Notes: generated from the letters alone by a model not told the origin. A DNA stretch of 64,000 nt from Rouxiella sp. S1S-2 (GCF_009208105.1 NZ_WFKL01000001.1:4836001-4900000), one strand, 5' to 3'. Shown: positions 1 to 9,438, counted from the stretch's first letter. Numbers and translations: made by a program.

Positions 1-186
1 TGCAAAGGTCAGGTTTAACTGTCGAGTGGTTCTATTAAGTAAGCGGATCCCCAGATTTTGCTCGAGCTGGCTCACCCTTTGACTGACGCTGGACTTCGGC
101 AAGCCCGCGCGCTTTGCCGCCGTAGTAAAGCTGCCCGTTTCGGCCACCAGCGCAAACAGCGCCATATCCTGCAATTGCTTAAACAC
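1..186 (-). CDS. LysR-family transcriptional regulator, N-terminal part (cut by window edge)
   Basis: The minus strand reads through to the window edge for 62 codons from a GTG at 186. The residues match the LysR winged helix-turn-helix: FALVAETGSFTTAAKRAGLP, then SVSQRVSQLE and a wing ending LLNRTTRQLNLT. The GTG is preferred because GAGGTGA lies 7 nt upstream; no better start is near. It is divergent from the oxidoreductase gene starting at 303, the usual layout for a LysR regulator controlling its neighbour, so it probably regulates that gene. The effector-binding domain is outside the window, so the ligand is unknown. Confidence 0.85.
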   Translation of the reverse strand, partial: MFKQLQDMALFALVAETGSFTTAAKRAGLPKSSVSQRVSQLEQNLGIRLLNRTTRQLNLTFA

Positions 187-302
187 GATTGTTCACCTCA
201 GCCGAACACTTTGTTAATTATTGTCCATCTTATCAGCTTGGCTCACTGGGACTACACTGGTGTTATTGAATTAAACCTATCCCCCTTTATTGGAGTGAAA
301 AG

Positions 303-1304
303 ATGAGCATCAAAGCAATTGCCGTTGACCCAAAGAATGTAAAACAGTTTATCGCCATCGAATTGCCGCAGCCTGACGTGGGTGAGAACGATCTGCTGGT
401 TGAGGTTAAAGCAGTTTCAATCAATCCGGTCGACACCAAAGTGCATCAGGGGGCGGTGAAAAACGGTCTGCAAGCCCCAAAAGTGTTGGGTTGGGATGCG
501 AGCGGCGTCGTAAAAACCGTCGGCAGCGGCGTTAGTGGGTTCAGCGTGGGTGACGAAGTGTGGTACGCCGGTGACATTACCAGGCCCGGCAGCAATGCGA
601 GTCAGCAGCTCATTGATTACCGTATCGTGGCGAAAAAGCCAAAGACCCTGAATTGGGCAGAAGCTGCTGCCATGCCGTTAACTGCCCTTACCGCCTGGGA
701 AGGTCTGTTTGAACACCTGAGGATTCAGGACGCTGGCGCTGATAAAACACTGTTAATCATCGGCGGGGCCGGTGGCGTAGGCTCGCTGGCAATCCCCTTT
801 GCCGCACAGCGCAGCAAGGTGAACGTTATCGCCACCGCATCACGTCCCGAATCTGCCCAGTGGTGCATTGAGCGCGGTGCGGCGCTGACCGTAAACTATA
901 AAGACCTGGTTGGCGAGCTTGAAAATCAGGGCATCAAACAGGTGGATTACATTTTCTGTCTCAATGATACCGACGGCCACTGGGACGCGATTGGCAAACT
1001 GATCGCGCCATTGGGGAAAATTTGTACCATCGTGGAAAATGCCAAACCGCTGGATCAAAACCAGCTGAAGTTAAAAAGCGCATCGCTACATTGGGAATTT
1101 ATGTTTACCCGCAGCATGTACACCACCGCAGACATTGCCGAGCAGGGTAACATTCTGACTCAGGTTGCGGAGCAGGTTGATGCCGGAAAAGTGAAGACTA
1201 CGCTAACAGAAACGCTTGCAGGGCTGACCCCTGAAAACATTCAGGCTGCGCACGACAGGGTGCTCGACGGACACATGCAGGGCAAGGTAGTGGTTACATT
1301 CTAA
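303..1304 (+). CDS. Zinc-type alcohol dehydrogenase-like / quinone-oxidoreductase family protein (MDR)
   Basis: The 333-residue protein has the medium-chain dehydrogenase/reductase fold: an N-terminal GroES-like domain (about residues 28-130, with SINPVDTKVHQG and LGWDASGVV) and a Rossmann domain with the NAD(P)H motif IIGGAGGVGSLAIPFA near 152-167. The catalytic-zinc Cys/His set of true alcohol dehydrogenases is not apparent, which fits the zinc-independent 'zinc-binding alcohol dehydrogenase family' (quinone-reductase-like) group. The ATG follows GGAGTGAAAAG. It is probably a cytoplasmic NADPH-dependent reductase of quinones or enones, but the substrate cannot be told from sequence. It is divergent from a LysR gene and followed by an intrinsic terminator, so it looks monocistronic. 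Confidence 0.85.
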   Translation: MSIKAIAVDPKNVKQFIAIELPQPDVGENDLLVEVKAVSINPVDTKVHQGAVKNGLQAPKVLGWDASGVVKTVGSGVSGFSVGDEVWYAGDITRPGSNASQQLIDYRIVAKKPKTLNWAEAAAMPLTALTAWEGLFEHLRIQDAGADKTLLIIGGAGGVGSLAIPFAAQRSKVNVIATASRPESAQWCIERGAALTVNYKDLVGELENQGIKQVDYIFCLNDTDGHWDAIGKLIAPLGKICTIVENAKPLDQNQLKLKSASLHWEFMFTRSMYTTADIAEQGNILTQVAEQVDAGKVKTTLTETLAGLTPENIQAAHDRVLDGHMQGKVVVTF

Positions 1305-1323
1305 CGTCGTGTTTGAATTCCTG

Positions 1324-1349
1324 GGGCTGCCTTCCGGTGGCCCTTTTTT
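1324..1349 (+). terminator. Intrinsic terminator of the MDR oxidoreductase gene
   Basis: GGGCTGCC and GGTGGCCC pair around a TTCC loop (two G-U pairs) and are followed by six T residues, 20 nt after the stop codon. Confidence 0.65.
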
Positions 1350-1502
1350 GATCTGTACCCACGGCTGCACTCGTGAGTTTTCTCACAAAATAAGGGCAAA
1401 TAAGGGATAAAAAATCCACATTCCTAACTGAGGTCACAGAGAAAAAGTTAATTCTAGGCAAAAATAAAGTTAACCGATAAGTGATAAAAGAGGGGACTGT
1501 TA

Positions 1503-2195
1503 ATGAATACAAAAAAAGTAGCGGTTATTCTCTCCGGCTGTGGCGTCTATGACGGTGCCGATGTTCACGAGGTGGTCCTTACTTTACTGGCGCTTGAGAC
1601 CGGCCAGGCTTCCTATCAATGCTTTGCACCGGATATTGCACACCACCACGTGATCAATCACATCACCGGGGAAATTTCTCATCAGGAAAGAAACGTGCTG
1701 TTTGAGTCTGCGAGAATAGTGCGCGGCGAGGTTAAAGCCATTACCGAGTGTCACTCACGCGATTTTGATGCTGTGATTGTGCTAGGCGGCGCCGGTGTGG
1801 CCATCAACCTGTCTGACTTTGCCTTTAAAGGCCCTGACGTTGATATCAATAGCCCCACCCTTGAGGTGCTAAACAGCTTCAAAAATGAGAATAAGCCAGC
1901 GGGCTATCTGTCTATTGCGCCCGTATTGTTGCCGCTGATTTATGGCGAAGGCGTGGAGTTGACCATTGGTAACGATGCGGACACTGTCGCTATTCTAGAA
2001 AGCATGGGGGCAGTACATCGGGGGGCGTCCTTTGACGAAACCGTCGTAGACATAAAAAATAATCTGGTAACTAGTCCGGCTTATATGGTGGCGACCAGTT
2101 TACTGGAAGCAAAAGCCGGAATTGATAAGCTGGTAAAAGAGGTGTTATCAATGAGCATTAGCCGCAGGTCCTATTTTCTGCACGCCGTTGGCTAA
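1503..2195 (+). CDS. ElbB-like glyoxalase / DJ-1-PfpI superfamily protein
   Basis: 230 residues. The N-terminus VAVILSGCGVYDGADVHEVV, then CFAPD, VINHITGE, RNVLFESARIVRGE and the C-terminal TSPAYM...GIDKLV place it with ElbB (isoprenoid-biosynthesis-associated glyoxalase III of the DJ-1/PfpI superfamily), about 217 residues in E. coli. The ATG at 1503 follows GAGGGGACTGTTA. Two things are odd. In the nucleophile-elbow motif, remembered as GFMCIAP in E. coli ElbB, this protein has GYLSIAP with Ser137 in place of Cys. The C-terminus carries about a dozen extra residues (SMSISRRSYFLHAVG). It may be a diverged paralogue rather than the housekeeping elbB, which normally sits near arcB. Catalytic activity is doubtful. 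Confidence 0.75.
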   Translation: MNTKKVAVILSGCGVYDGADVHEVVLTLLALETGQASYQCFAPDIAHHHVINHITGEISHQERNVLFESARIVRGEVKAITECHSRDFDAVIVLGGAGVAINLSDFAFKGPDVDINSPTLEVLNSFKNENKPAGYLSIAPVLLPLIYGEGVELTIGNDADTVAILESMGAVHRGASFDETVVDIKNNLVTSPAYMVATSLLEAKAGIDKLVKEVLSMSISRRSYFLHAVG

Positions 2196-2263
2196 ATAAA
2201 ATTATTAATTGACTATTAATGGCGGGCTGACAATAAATATTATTAGCCCGCTCAAAAAAACTG

Positions 2264-3793
2264 TTAACGTAAAGCAATCCATGCAACTGACCAGGCTGGA
2301 CCGCGGCCAGGTGAATAAGCAGCACTGTTTATACTACAGAATTTTGCAAAGGGCTTATTTTTACATTTATAAAGCTTGCCATTTTTCGCCGTCACTATTT
2401 GACCCGCCTCATAGTGATGCCCTTGCTGATAAATAGGGTATAACGGTTTATCCGTTTGATGACCTTGGATATTTAGGTCCACAGCGAGCAGCAAATTATT
2501 ACGATAATTTTTATCATGCCAACCTTGCGCAAGCAGATTGAAAGTTCCTTTATAATGACCTTCTGGTAAGGTTTTATTATCTTCCTCGGCGTACTTTAAT
2601 TCTAAAGGACTTGCCTTGCCACAGCCGGTAGCACTGTTCATTGGTGCATTAGCACAACCCACATTACGCCAGGCACGCAATGTTATCGACTGATTGTGGC
2701 CCGTTTTGATATTGGGTAAGGTGACGATTATTTCACTGTAACCTTTACCTAAATCCCAGTCTGGGACAGTCGGTCCAGTGGCATTAGATTGCTTAGGTAC
2801 GATGTAAGTTACCGAGCTGTCGGCCAAGTCTTTTGAGAGGTCGGGTAATATCAGCGTCTGTTTTTCATTTATCGTCGTCATTTGACTCAGGGTATTTACG
2901 TCAGGATAGATACTTTTAATCCAATCAACGTATTTGCTGACGCGAACGCCATAAGAAGCCTCTTCAACACCTGTTTTGGTAATCCCGATAATAGTCCAGA
3001 AGCCGTTATGCTGCTGCCACCAGGCTGAACCACTGTCGCCAGGCGCTAAACGAGCCCAGGCTTTTGAGACCTGCTCAGGGTGATAAGGCGCGCCCAATGC
3101 GTAGTCCTTCTCGAAAAGCTCATTAATATAACTCTGACCCCATGCACGCCTGGAGCCCTGCTGTGGCGAAAAATCGTCATTAGGATTATCACTAGGCCTT
3201 ACTGCTGCCTGGCCAACTCCCCAGTTACCGTAACCTACCAGCTCGACGGGCTTATCCATTTCCCGAGATCCATCATAAATCCACGGTTTATTAAGCGGCT
3301 TACCCTGTTCGTCCAGCATCGGCGCTTTTTTATTTAATACCAGTATCCCAATATCACCACTCACGCCTCCCATGCCTTCTGGGCGATGGGTACGATAAGG
3401 GCCGGTATAATAAACGCCATCTTTGGCTATCAAACGATCATGGCGGTCACGAAACTCCCCGTGGTAGGCTTTTGTGGCTTCACCAGGACTATTAAAATCC
3501 ATACAGTGGCCAGCGGCTAGAATATAGCTTTTTGTACCGTCTTTACTGTCGCCTAGCCACGTTGAGGTACAAGAATAAATTTTACCGACAGTATCAAAGC
3601 GAGCTGAATAACTCTCTTTACGCAAAGGTTCATAGGCGTGCTCCATTGTGTTATTTACATTGGAGAGATGGCCGCCATTATTTATAAAAGTAGGATTATT
3701 CATAACAAGCGCATAAGAATTAATGGAAATGACTGCTGCGCAAGCAACAGCCATTCCACGAAAAATGGCATTAATATTCAAAATTTTACCCAA
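2264..3793 (-). CDS. Secreted trypsin-like serine protease with C-terminal chitin-binding-type module
   Basis: 509 residues. The N-terminus has basic residues and a hydrophobic run (MAVACAAVISINSYA, about 14-28), consistent with a Sec signal peptide. A chymotrypsin-fold protease follows: His96 in AAGHC, Asp147 in SGDIGIL and Ser254 in APGDSGSAW form the expected triad, with Cys75/Cys97 placed to bridge the His loop. A linker region (about 290-450) leads to a C-terminal YEAGQIVTAKNGKLYKC...AWSVAW segment resembling CBM5/12 carbohydrate-binding modules. The start is uncertain: the longest frame begins with TTG at 3793 without a strong ribosome site, and an ATG at 3754 would shorten the signal. 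It is probably exported and attacks host or environmental protein, perhaps while bound to chitin. The substrate is unknown. Confidence 0.8.
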   Translation of the reverse strand: MGKILNINAIFRGMAVACAAVISINSYALVMNNPTFINNGGHLSNVNNTMEHAYEPLRKESYSARFDTVGKIYSCTSTWLGDSKDGTKSYILAAGHCMDFNSPGEATKAYHGEFRDRHDRLIAKDGVYYTGPYRTHRPEGMGGVSGDIGILVLNKKAPMLDEQGKPLNKPWIYDGSREMDKPVELVGYGNWGVGQAAVRPSDNPNDDFSPQQGSRRAWGQSYINELFEKDYALGAPYHPEQVSKAWARLAPGDSGSAWWQQHNGFWTIIGITKTGVEEASYGVRVSKYVDWIKSIYPDVNTLSQMTTINEKQTLILPDLSKDLADSSVTYIVPKQSNATGPTVPDWDLGKGYSEIIVTLPNIKTGHNQSITLRAWRNVGCANAPMNSATGCGKASPLELKYAEEDNKTLPEGHYKGTFNLLAQGWHDKNYRNNLLLAVDLNIQGHQTDKPLYPIYQQGHHYEAGQIVTAKNGKLYKCKNKPFAKFCSINSAAYSPGRGPAWSVAWIALR

Positions 3794-4014
3794 TAGTTTC
3801 AGCAGTGAAGAAAGTTTAATAAAAAATAAATAAGAAGATTATAAAATAAACACTTATTTCAATGCAGGCAGGGTAACATCGTTTAAAAATAAAAAATACA
3901 CAGGTTATAAAAAATAGAATTAATCCCCTGGCATAGAGAAAATTCTTAATAAAATTAAATAATATTTAATCCAAAGGAGTAATCGTTAATTTCATTACCC
4001 CTTCACTCCTGTTA

Positions 4015-5262
4015 TCAATGACCTATTATTGAATGCTTATTACCTAACATATTCTGTACCAGCTCGACACAGTCTAGAAAACGCTGATCGTAGTCGGATG
4101 CGGTCACGTGGGTAAAGGTGATATTGTTTTTATTCATCATTTCAATCAGCAGATTTTGGAATTCTGAGCGGTCGAGCGAACTGCCCAGGCTGCGTAAACC
4201 GTCGGCGACCCACGGCGTGTTGTTCTCCAGCAAAATCACTAAATCAAAGCGATATTCATCGACCAGTGCTTGTACAAACGGATGCTCGCGGCCCTCGTAT
4301 TTTTTGCAAAATGCCTGAGTGGTCAAAAAGTCTGTATCGATAAACGCCACTTTATTCGCGTATTTAACGGCGAAATCAATGTACTGTGCCTGACCCAAAG
4401 CAATTTTGTCGTAGTCGGAATACTGCAGCGCCATTTCATCGCCACCCAAGTGGGAGAACACATATTCACGTCCATACTCCCAGGCGCTGGTGGTGTTAAA
4501 TATGTTGGCAAGCTTGTTCACCAGCGTAGATTTTCCACTGGACTCTCCGCCCAGCACCACCACGGTACGCACAAAAAACGGCTTCACTTCAGTGGGAATA
4601 TAGTCCCAATAGCGGAAAGGATCGTGGCGGATTTGCGAACCGCTGATTTTCATAAACGATCGTTTGGGATCGATAAGCACCGTATCAATGCCGAGATGCT
4701 CGCGGTAGCGCGGTGCGTCGTTCTCTTCACTGGAATAAATGGTGTTGGGATGAATGCCTTTTTGCTGCATGAAGGCGGTGATCCCTTTACTCCACACGTC
4801 CCAGCCATGTGGGTAAGGCTCCATCCCTTCTTCATTGAAAGCATGAATATGAATGTTCTTTTGATACTTAAAAGTCTGCAACAGCCAGCGTAGACGATCG
4901 CTCAGCGTCGGTTGCTGAGACATCGAGCTATTTTCAAACAGCTCGCGATCGCGCGGTTCATCGTAACCAAGAATAATGTGCAGCTCGTCAACCTGACTGC
5001 AGGCGCGCTGAATTAAATAGATATGGCCGGTGTGCAGCGGATAAAACTTACCAAATACCACGCCAATCTTCTTTTCACGACGGGGAAATTCCAGGTCGAG
5101 AAAACGATGCAAGGCTTCAAGTTTTTGCGCGCTGGGGCTTTTAATCTTGTCATTTAACAGCTGACTGAGGTAACCCTTGGTCATGCCGCTAACTTCAGCC
5201 ACCTGCTGCAGCGTGCATCCCTGTTGCTTAATCGCGGCCTTTAGATAATCAAACTGCGGCAT
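4015..5262 (-). CDS. nadR: NadR: NAD-biosynthesis repressor / NMN adenylyltransferase / ribosylnicotinamide kinase
   Basis: 415 residues, near the usual 410. Domains in order: an N-terminal helix-turn-helix (about 1-60, TLQQVAEVSGMTKGYLSQLL), a nucleotidyltransferase domain with GKFYPLHTGHIYLIQRA (about 70-225), and a P-loop kinase domain with GGESSGKSTLVNKL (about 240-246). NadR represses nadA/pnuC/nadB-type genes when NAD is plentiful and also phosphorylates ribosylnicotinamide at the membrane. It lies 18 nt downstream of radA on the same strand, the conserved enterobacterial serB-radA-nadR order, and is probably cotranscribed. The ATG at 5262 follows a weak AAGGAGCC-like site. Confidence 0.97.
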   Translation of the reverse strand: MPQFDYLKAAIKQQGCTLQQVAEVSGMTKGYLSQLLNDKIKSPSAQKLEALHRFLDLEFPRREKKIGVVFGKFYPLHTGHIYLIQRACSQVDELHIILGYDEPRDRELFENSSMSQQPTLSDRLRWLLQTFKYQKNIHIHAFNEEGMEPYPHGWDVWSKGITAFMQQKGIHPNTIYSSEENDAPRYREHLGIDTVLIDPKRSFMKISGSQIRHDPFRYWDYIPTEVKPFFVRTVVVLGGESSGKSTLVNKLANIFNTTSAWEYGREYVFSHLGGDEMALQYSDYDKIALGQAQYIDFAVKYANKVAFIDTDFLTTQAFCKKYEGREHPFVQALVDEYRFDLVILLENNTPWVADGLRSLGSSLDRSEFQNLLIEMMNKNNITFTHVTASDYDQRFLDCVELVQNMLGNKHSIIGH

Positions 5263-5280
5263 AGTGGCTCCTTGTATTGA

Positions 5281-6663
5281 TTAGAGATCCTCGAGGATAG
5301 CCAATGCGTCTGCCAACTTTTTGACGCCATAGACCTTCATGCCTTCCGGCAGCTTTTTCGGCACATTGGCGTGCGGCACAATCGCGCGCTTAAAGCCGTG
5401 CTTGGCGGCTTCACCAATACGTTCCTGTCCGCTGGTCACCGGACGAATTTCACCGGCTAATCCCACCTCACCAAAGACGACCAGGTCTTGAGGCAGCGGG
5501 CGGTCGCGCAGACTCGACACCAGCGAAAGCAGAAGCGCGAGGTCAGCACCGGTTTCGGTGACTTTAACGCCGCCGACCACGTTAACAAATACGTCCTGAT
5601 CCGCCATTTGCAGACCGCCGTGACGGTGCAAAACGGCCAGCAGAATAGCCAGGCGGTTTTGCTCAAGGCCAACCGCCACGCGCCGAGGGTTGCCCATCAT
5701 AGAGTGATCCACTAATGCCTGAATCTCGACCAGCAAAGGCCGAGTTCCCTCCCACAGCACCATCACCGAGCTGCCCGAGGTGATTTCATCACCTCGACTC
5801 AGGAAGATGGCCGAAGGGTTGCTCACCTCACGCAGCCCCTGCTCGGTCATGGCAAACACGCCAAGCTCGTTGACTGCCCCAAAGCGGTTTTTATGGCTGC
5901 GCAGGGTGCGAAATCGTGAGTCGGCATCACCGTCGAGCAGAATCGAACAGTCGATGCAGTGCTCTAGCACTTTCGGACCGGCCAGTGACCCGTCTTTGGT
6001 CACGTGGCCGACCATCACGATCGCCACACCGCGCGTTTTGGCATAGCGAGTGAGATAGGCGGCGCTTTCACGCACCTGCGCCACGGTACCCGGTGAAGAC
6101 TGGATATCCGCCATGTGCATCACCTGAATGGAGTCGATCACCATCAGCTTTGGCTGTTCCTGATCGGCAATCAGGCAAATCTGCTCGATGCTGGTTTCAG
6201 AAAGCATGTTCATATTGGCGGTAGGCAGCCCGAGACGGTGCGCACGCATCGCCACCTGCTGCAACGACTCTTCGCCGGTGACGTAGAGCGTTTTCATATT
6301 TTCGCCGAGCTTACAGAGGATCTGCAGCAGCAGCGTACTTTTGCCCGCGCCGGGATTTCCGCCGATGAGAATGGCGCTGCCCGGTACGACACCGCCACCC
6401 AGTACGCGGTCAAACTCTTTAAACCCGGTGCTAAAGCGCGGTGTTTCATCCAGGCTGATATCAGAGAGCTTTTGCACCCGGCTAACGCCCGCATCGCCGG
6501 CATAACCGCTGAGGCGCTCATTGCGCGCGACCGTAGGTGAAGCAGACAAACGGACTTCGGTAATGGAGTTCCAGGCCTGACAGGCACTGCATTGCCCCTG
6601 CCAACGCGGATAATCTGCGCCGCATTCATTACACACAAATGCTCGTTTTGCTGCTTTTGCCAC
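5281..6663 (-). CDS. radA: RadA DNA-repair/recombination ATPase
   Basis: 460 residues, the family length. The N-terminal zinc finger CNECGADYPRWQGQCSAC spans about 11-28. The RecA-like core has Walker A GGNPGAGKST (near 101-110), the RadA-specific KNRFG motif, and a C-terminal Lon-protease-like domain (VGGVKVTETGADLALLLSLVSS). RadA is a branch-migrating helicase that helps process recombination intermediates. The gene sits between serB and nadR on the same strand (39-nt and 17-nt gaps), as in E. coli. Nothing unusual was seen. Confidence 0.98.
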   Translation of the reverse strand: MAKAAKRAFVCNECGADYPRWQGQCSACQAWNSITEVRLSASPTVARNERLSGYAGDAGVSRVQKLSDISLDETPRFSTGFKEFDRVLGGGVVPGSAILIGGNPGAGKSTLLLQILCKLGENMKTLYVTGEESLQQVAMRAHRLGLPTANMNMLSETSIEQICLIADQEQPKLMVIDSIQVMHMADIQSSPGTVAQVRESAAYLTRYAKTRGVAIVMVGHVTKDGSLAGPKVLEHCIDCSILLDGDADSRFRTLRSHKNRFGAVNELGVFAMTEQGLREVSNPSAIFLSRGDEITSGSSVMVLWEGTRPLLVEIQALVDHSMMGNPRRVAVGLEQNRLAILLAVLHRHGGLQMADQDVFVNVVGGVKVTETGADLALLLSLVSSLRDRPLPQDLVVFGEVGLAGEIRPVTSGQERIGEAAKHGFKRAIVPHANVPKKLPEGMKVYGVKKLADALAILEDL

Positions 6664-6702
6664 AACGTACCTCGTTTGGGGCGCTATCGCCCCTTGTTCA
6701 CA

Positions 6703-7668
6703 TTACGCGACACTGCCGCTCAGAATGCACAGCAGGCCAATCAGGTCAGCATGTCGAATGCAGACTTCGGCCTGTTCATACACTTTTGGCTTGGCGTGAA
6801 AGGCCACACCCAGCCCGGCGACCGACATCATTTTTAAATCGTTTGCACCGTCGCCAATGGCCACGGTTTGGGCCTGCGGGATGCCCAGTTTTTCGGCCAG
6901 CGTCAGCAAAGTATCGGCCTTGAACTGCGCGTCAACAATGGGACCGATGACCTGACCGGTGAGCTTACCGTCAAAAATTTCCAGCTCGTTTGCCGCGACA
7001 GCAACCAGGCCCAGCTCATCACGCAGGTAGTTGGCATAATAGGTAAAACCGCCCGAGGCGATAGCAACGTGCCAGCCCAACGCCTGCAAACGGGCTACCA
7101 TCTGCTTGAGACCCGGCATTAATGGTAATGTTTCACGCACTTGCAGCAGAATGTTGGCATCGGCATCTTTTAATGTGCCCACGCGCTGACGCAAACTGTC
7201 GGCGAAGTCTAGCTCTCCGCGCATGGCACGTTCAGTGACTTCCGCAACCTGCTCACCCACGCCGGCAAGTTTGGCAATTTCATCAATGCATTCAATCTCA
7301 ATTGCAGTAGAATCCATGTCCATCACCAGCAGGCCAGGCGTGCGCATGTGGGGCACTTTACGCAGCGGCGTGATGTCGAACTCAAACTGTTCGGCCAGCT
7401 CGAATACGTCTGGCGTCAGTGGACCGGCGAGGCGCACGACCTGATAGTCTTCGACCATCCAGGCGCTAACCACGACGAGTGCACGACCAAGGCGGCTCTG
7501 GAAACGACTGATACTGAGTTTATCGAGCTTTCTACTGTACAGGAGCCAACCCGTGTGCCCGGCCCGGTAATCGAGCGGCATCACTTCGTCACCGCTGAGT
7601 GAAAGTGGAAGTCCCGGCCATTGGTGGATCTCGGAAGGAAGATCGCAATAGGTCAGACGGTTTGGCAT
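6703..7668 (-). CDS. serB: SerB phosphoserine phosphatase
   Basis: 321 residues from the ATG at 7668, which has AGGAGA 6 nt upstream and gives MPNRLTYCDLP, matching the E. coli N-terminus and length (322). The open frame runs 22 codons further up but those residues are not family-like. An N-terminal ACT-like region is followed by the HAD phosphatase domain with DMDSTA (nucleophile Asp), SGGFTYYA and GDGANDLKM. It performs the last step of L-serine synthesis. The gene is divergent from smp with 127 bp between, as in E. coli, and heads the serB-radA-nadR cluster. Confidence 0.97.
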   Translation of the reverse strand: MPNRLTYCDLPSEIHQWPGLPLSLSGDEVMPLDYRAGHTGWLLYSRKLDKLSISRFQSRLGRALVVVSAWMVEDYQVVRLAGPLTPDVFELAEQFEFDITPLRKVPHMRTPGLLVMDMDSTAIEIECIDEIAKLAGVGEQVAEVTERAMRGELDFADSLRQRVGTLKDADANILLQVRETLPLMPGLKQMVARLQALGWHVAIASGGFTYYANYLRDELGLVAVAANELEIFDGKLTGQVIGPIVDAQFKADTLLTLAEKLGIPQAQTVAIGDGANDLKMMSVAGLGVAFHAKPKVYEQAEVCIRHADLIGLLCILSGSVA

Positions 7669-7795
7669 GATTTCTCCTGTAAGAGCAAATACTCTGTCGA
7701 AAAGCAGAGGGGCCGCGATAAAACGACGCATCAAGCTACCCTATCGCTAACGCTTCTGGCAACATTAAAGTCGTCGAATACCTTAAGGAAACAGA

Positions 7796-8620
7796 ATGGC
7801 AGAGGCCAAACTGAAACTTCGCAGACACCGCACGGTTATCGTGCTGATTTGCTTGGCTTTATTAGTTATATTGATGCAAGGTGCGTCCTATTTTAGCCTA
7901 GGGCACCAGTTAGCGCGATCTCAACAGGTCGAGCAATTGACACAAACGCTTGCTCGCCAGGTGGCATTTTCGCTCGCTCCGCTGATGGACAGCCAAAATG
8001 ATGGCGCCGATATCGCGCAGATTACCACTATTTTAAATCAACTCACCGACAATAGCCGCATTCTTGATGCCAGTGTCTACCAGTTGGACGGTTCGCTGAT
8101 TGCTCATTCCGGCGAAACCGTGCCGGTACGCGACAGGCTGGCGCTTGACGGTAAGCGCGCGGGCAGCTATTTCAACCACCAAATTGTACAACCGATAGGC
8201 GATAAAGACGGTCCAAGCGGATTTCTGCGCATGACGCTGGACACCCACGTGCTGGCGACCGAAGCCAAACAGGTTGATAACACCACTAACCTGCTGCGCT
8301 TGATGATGTTGTTGGCGCTGGCGGTAGGAATTATTCTGGCCCGTACCCTGCTGCAGGGCCGACGCAGCCGCTGGGAGCAGTCGCCGTTTCTGCTCACCGC
8401 CAGTACGCGCCTGAGAGAGCGTGATGAAGACGATGACCTGCCAGCACACAATAATGAGCCGCTGGTTATTGCCATCGCCGAAGAGCGGGTCGAAGACAAA
8501 CCGACGCTGACGGCAGAAGAAGAAGCCGAACTTGAAGCCGTGCAGGCCGCGCACCGCAATCTTCAGCGCAGCGAGGAGCCAACGGACGAAGAAGAAGATA
8601 AGAAAAAGAGTCGTGATTAG
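7796..8620 (+). CDS. smp: Smp/YtjB (AhpA) inner-membrane protein
   Basis: 274 residues, longer than the roughly 214 of E. coli YtjB. Domains: an N-terminal transmembrane helix (VIVLICLALLVILMQGASYF, about 15-34), a periplasmic region with ILDASVYQLDGSLIAHSGE and the DRLALDGKRAGSYFN signature, a second helix (LLRLMMLLALAVGIILA), then a cytoplasmic tail. The tail contains SPFLLTAS and a long highly acidic stretch (EEEAELEAVQ ... DEEEDKKKS), which accounts for the extra length. AAGGAAACAG precedes the ATG. The biochemical role is unknown; it was first described as a membrane protein divergent from serB, and it has that position here. Confidence 0.93.
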   Translation: MAEAKLKLRRHRTVIVLICLALLVILMQGASYFSLGHQLARSQQVEQLTQTLARQVAFSLAPLMDSQNDGADIAQITTILNQLTDNSRILDASVYQLDGSLIAHSGETVPVRDRLALDGKRAGSYFNHQIVQPIGDKDGPSGFLRMTLDTHVLATEAKQVDNTTNLLRLMMLLALAVGIILARTLLQGRRSRWEQSPFLLTASTRLRERDEDDDLPAHNNEPLVIAIAEERVEDKPTLTAEEEAELEAVQAAHRNLQRSEEPTDEEEDKKKSRD

Positions 8621-8670
8621 GCGAGGCGGTTTCTATTTTTGAATAGATAAAAATAACATTATCAATAAAA

Positions 8671-8697
8671 ACGGAGGCCACAAGGCCTCCGTTTTTT
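8671..8697. terminator. Intrinsic terminator shared by smp and deoD
   Basis: ACGGAGGCC and GGCCTCCGT form a perfect 9-bp stem around a 4-nt loop, with T5 on the plus side and A-rich sequence on the other side. It lies between convergent smp and deoD, so it probably works in both directions. Confidence 0.85.
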
Positions 8698-8718
8698 CAC
8701 AATAAAGCTAAATCGATC

Positions 8719-9438
8719 TTAAGCTTTATCGCCCAGCAGTACGGATTCCAGCGCTATCTCAATCATGTCATTGAAAGTCGTCTGGCGCTCGGCAGCGGTC
8801 GTTTGCTCGCCGGTGCGAATGTGGTCGGAAACGGTACAGATAGTCAGTGCTTTAGCACCAAATTCTGCCGCCACGCCGTAGATACCGGCAGCTTCCATTT
8901 CAACGCCCAAAATACCGTACTTTTCCATCACGTCGAACATCTGTGGGTCTGGGGTGTAGAACAGGTCAGCAGAGAAGATGTTACCGACGCGGGCTTTGAT
9001 ACCCTTAGCCGCCGCCGCATCTGCCGCGTTGCGCACCATGTCATAGTCGGCAATAGCCGCATAGTCGTGGTCTTTGAAGCGCATACGGTTAACTTTAGAA
9101 TCGGTGCAGGCACCCATACCAATCACCACGTCGCGCAGTTTTACGTCTTCACGTACCGCGCCGCATGAGCCTACGCGGATGATTTTTTTCACGCCGAACT
9201 CGGTAATAAGCTCTTTGGCATAGATTGAGCAAGAAGGAATGCCCATGCCGTGGCCCATAACGGAGATTTTGCGGCCTTTATAGGTGCCGGTGAAGCCGAG
9301 CATGCCGCGAACGTCGTTCACCTGCTTGATGTCTTCGAGGAAGGTTTCTGCAATATGTTTAGCGCGCAGCGGATCGCCAGGCATCAGGACTACGTCTGCG
9401 AAATCGCCCATTTCTGCATTAATGTGTGGCGTTGCCAT
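8719..9438 (-). CDS. deoD: DeoD purine-nucleoside phosphorylase
   Basis: 239 residues from the ATG at 9438 (AAGGAATG upstream), identical in length to the E. coli enzyme. The upstream in-frame ATG at 9447 lies immediately after the ribosome site and is unlikely. Family landmarks: [52 protein letters not shown] and TVSDHI. It cleaves purine (deoxy)nucleosides with phosphate, as a hexamer in the cytoplasm. It is the last gene of deoCABD and is followed by a terminator. Confidence 0.98.
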   Translation of the reverse strand: MATPHINAEMGDFADVVLMPGDPLRAKHIAETFLEDIKQVNDVRGMLGFTGTYKGRKISVMGHGMGIPSCSIYAKELITEFGVKKIIRVGSCGAVREDVKLRDVVIGMGACTDSKVNRMRFKDHDYAAIADYDMVRNAADAAAAKGIKARVGNIFSADLFYTPDPQMFDVMEKYGILGVEMEAAGIYGVAAEFGAKALTICTVSDHIRTGEQTTAAERQTTFNDMIEIALESVLLGDKA

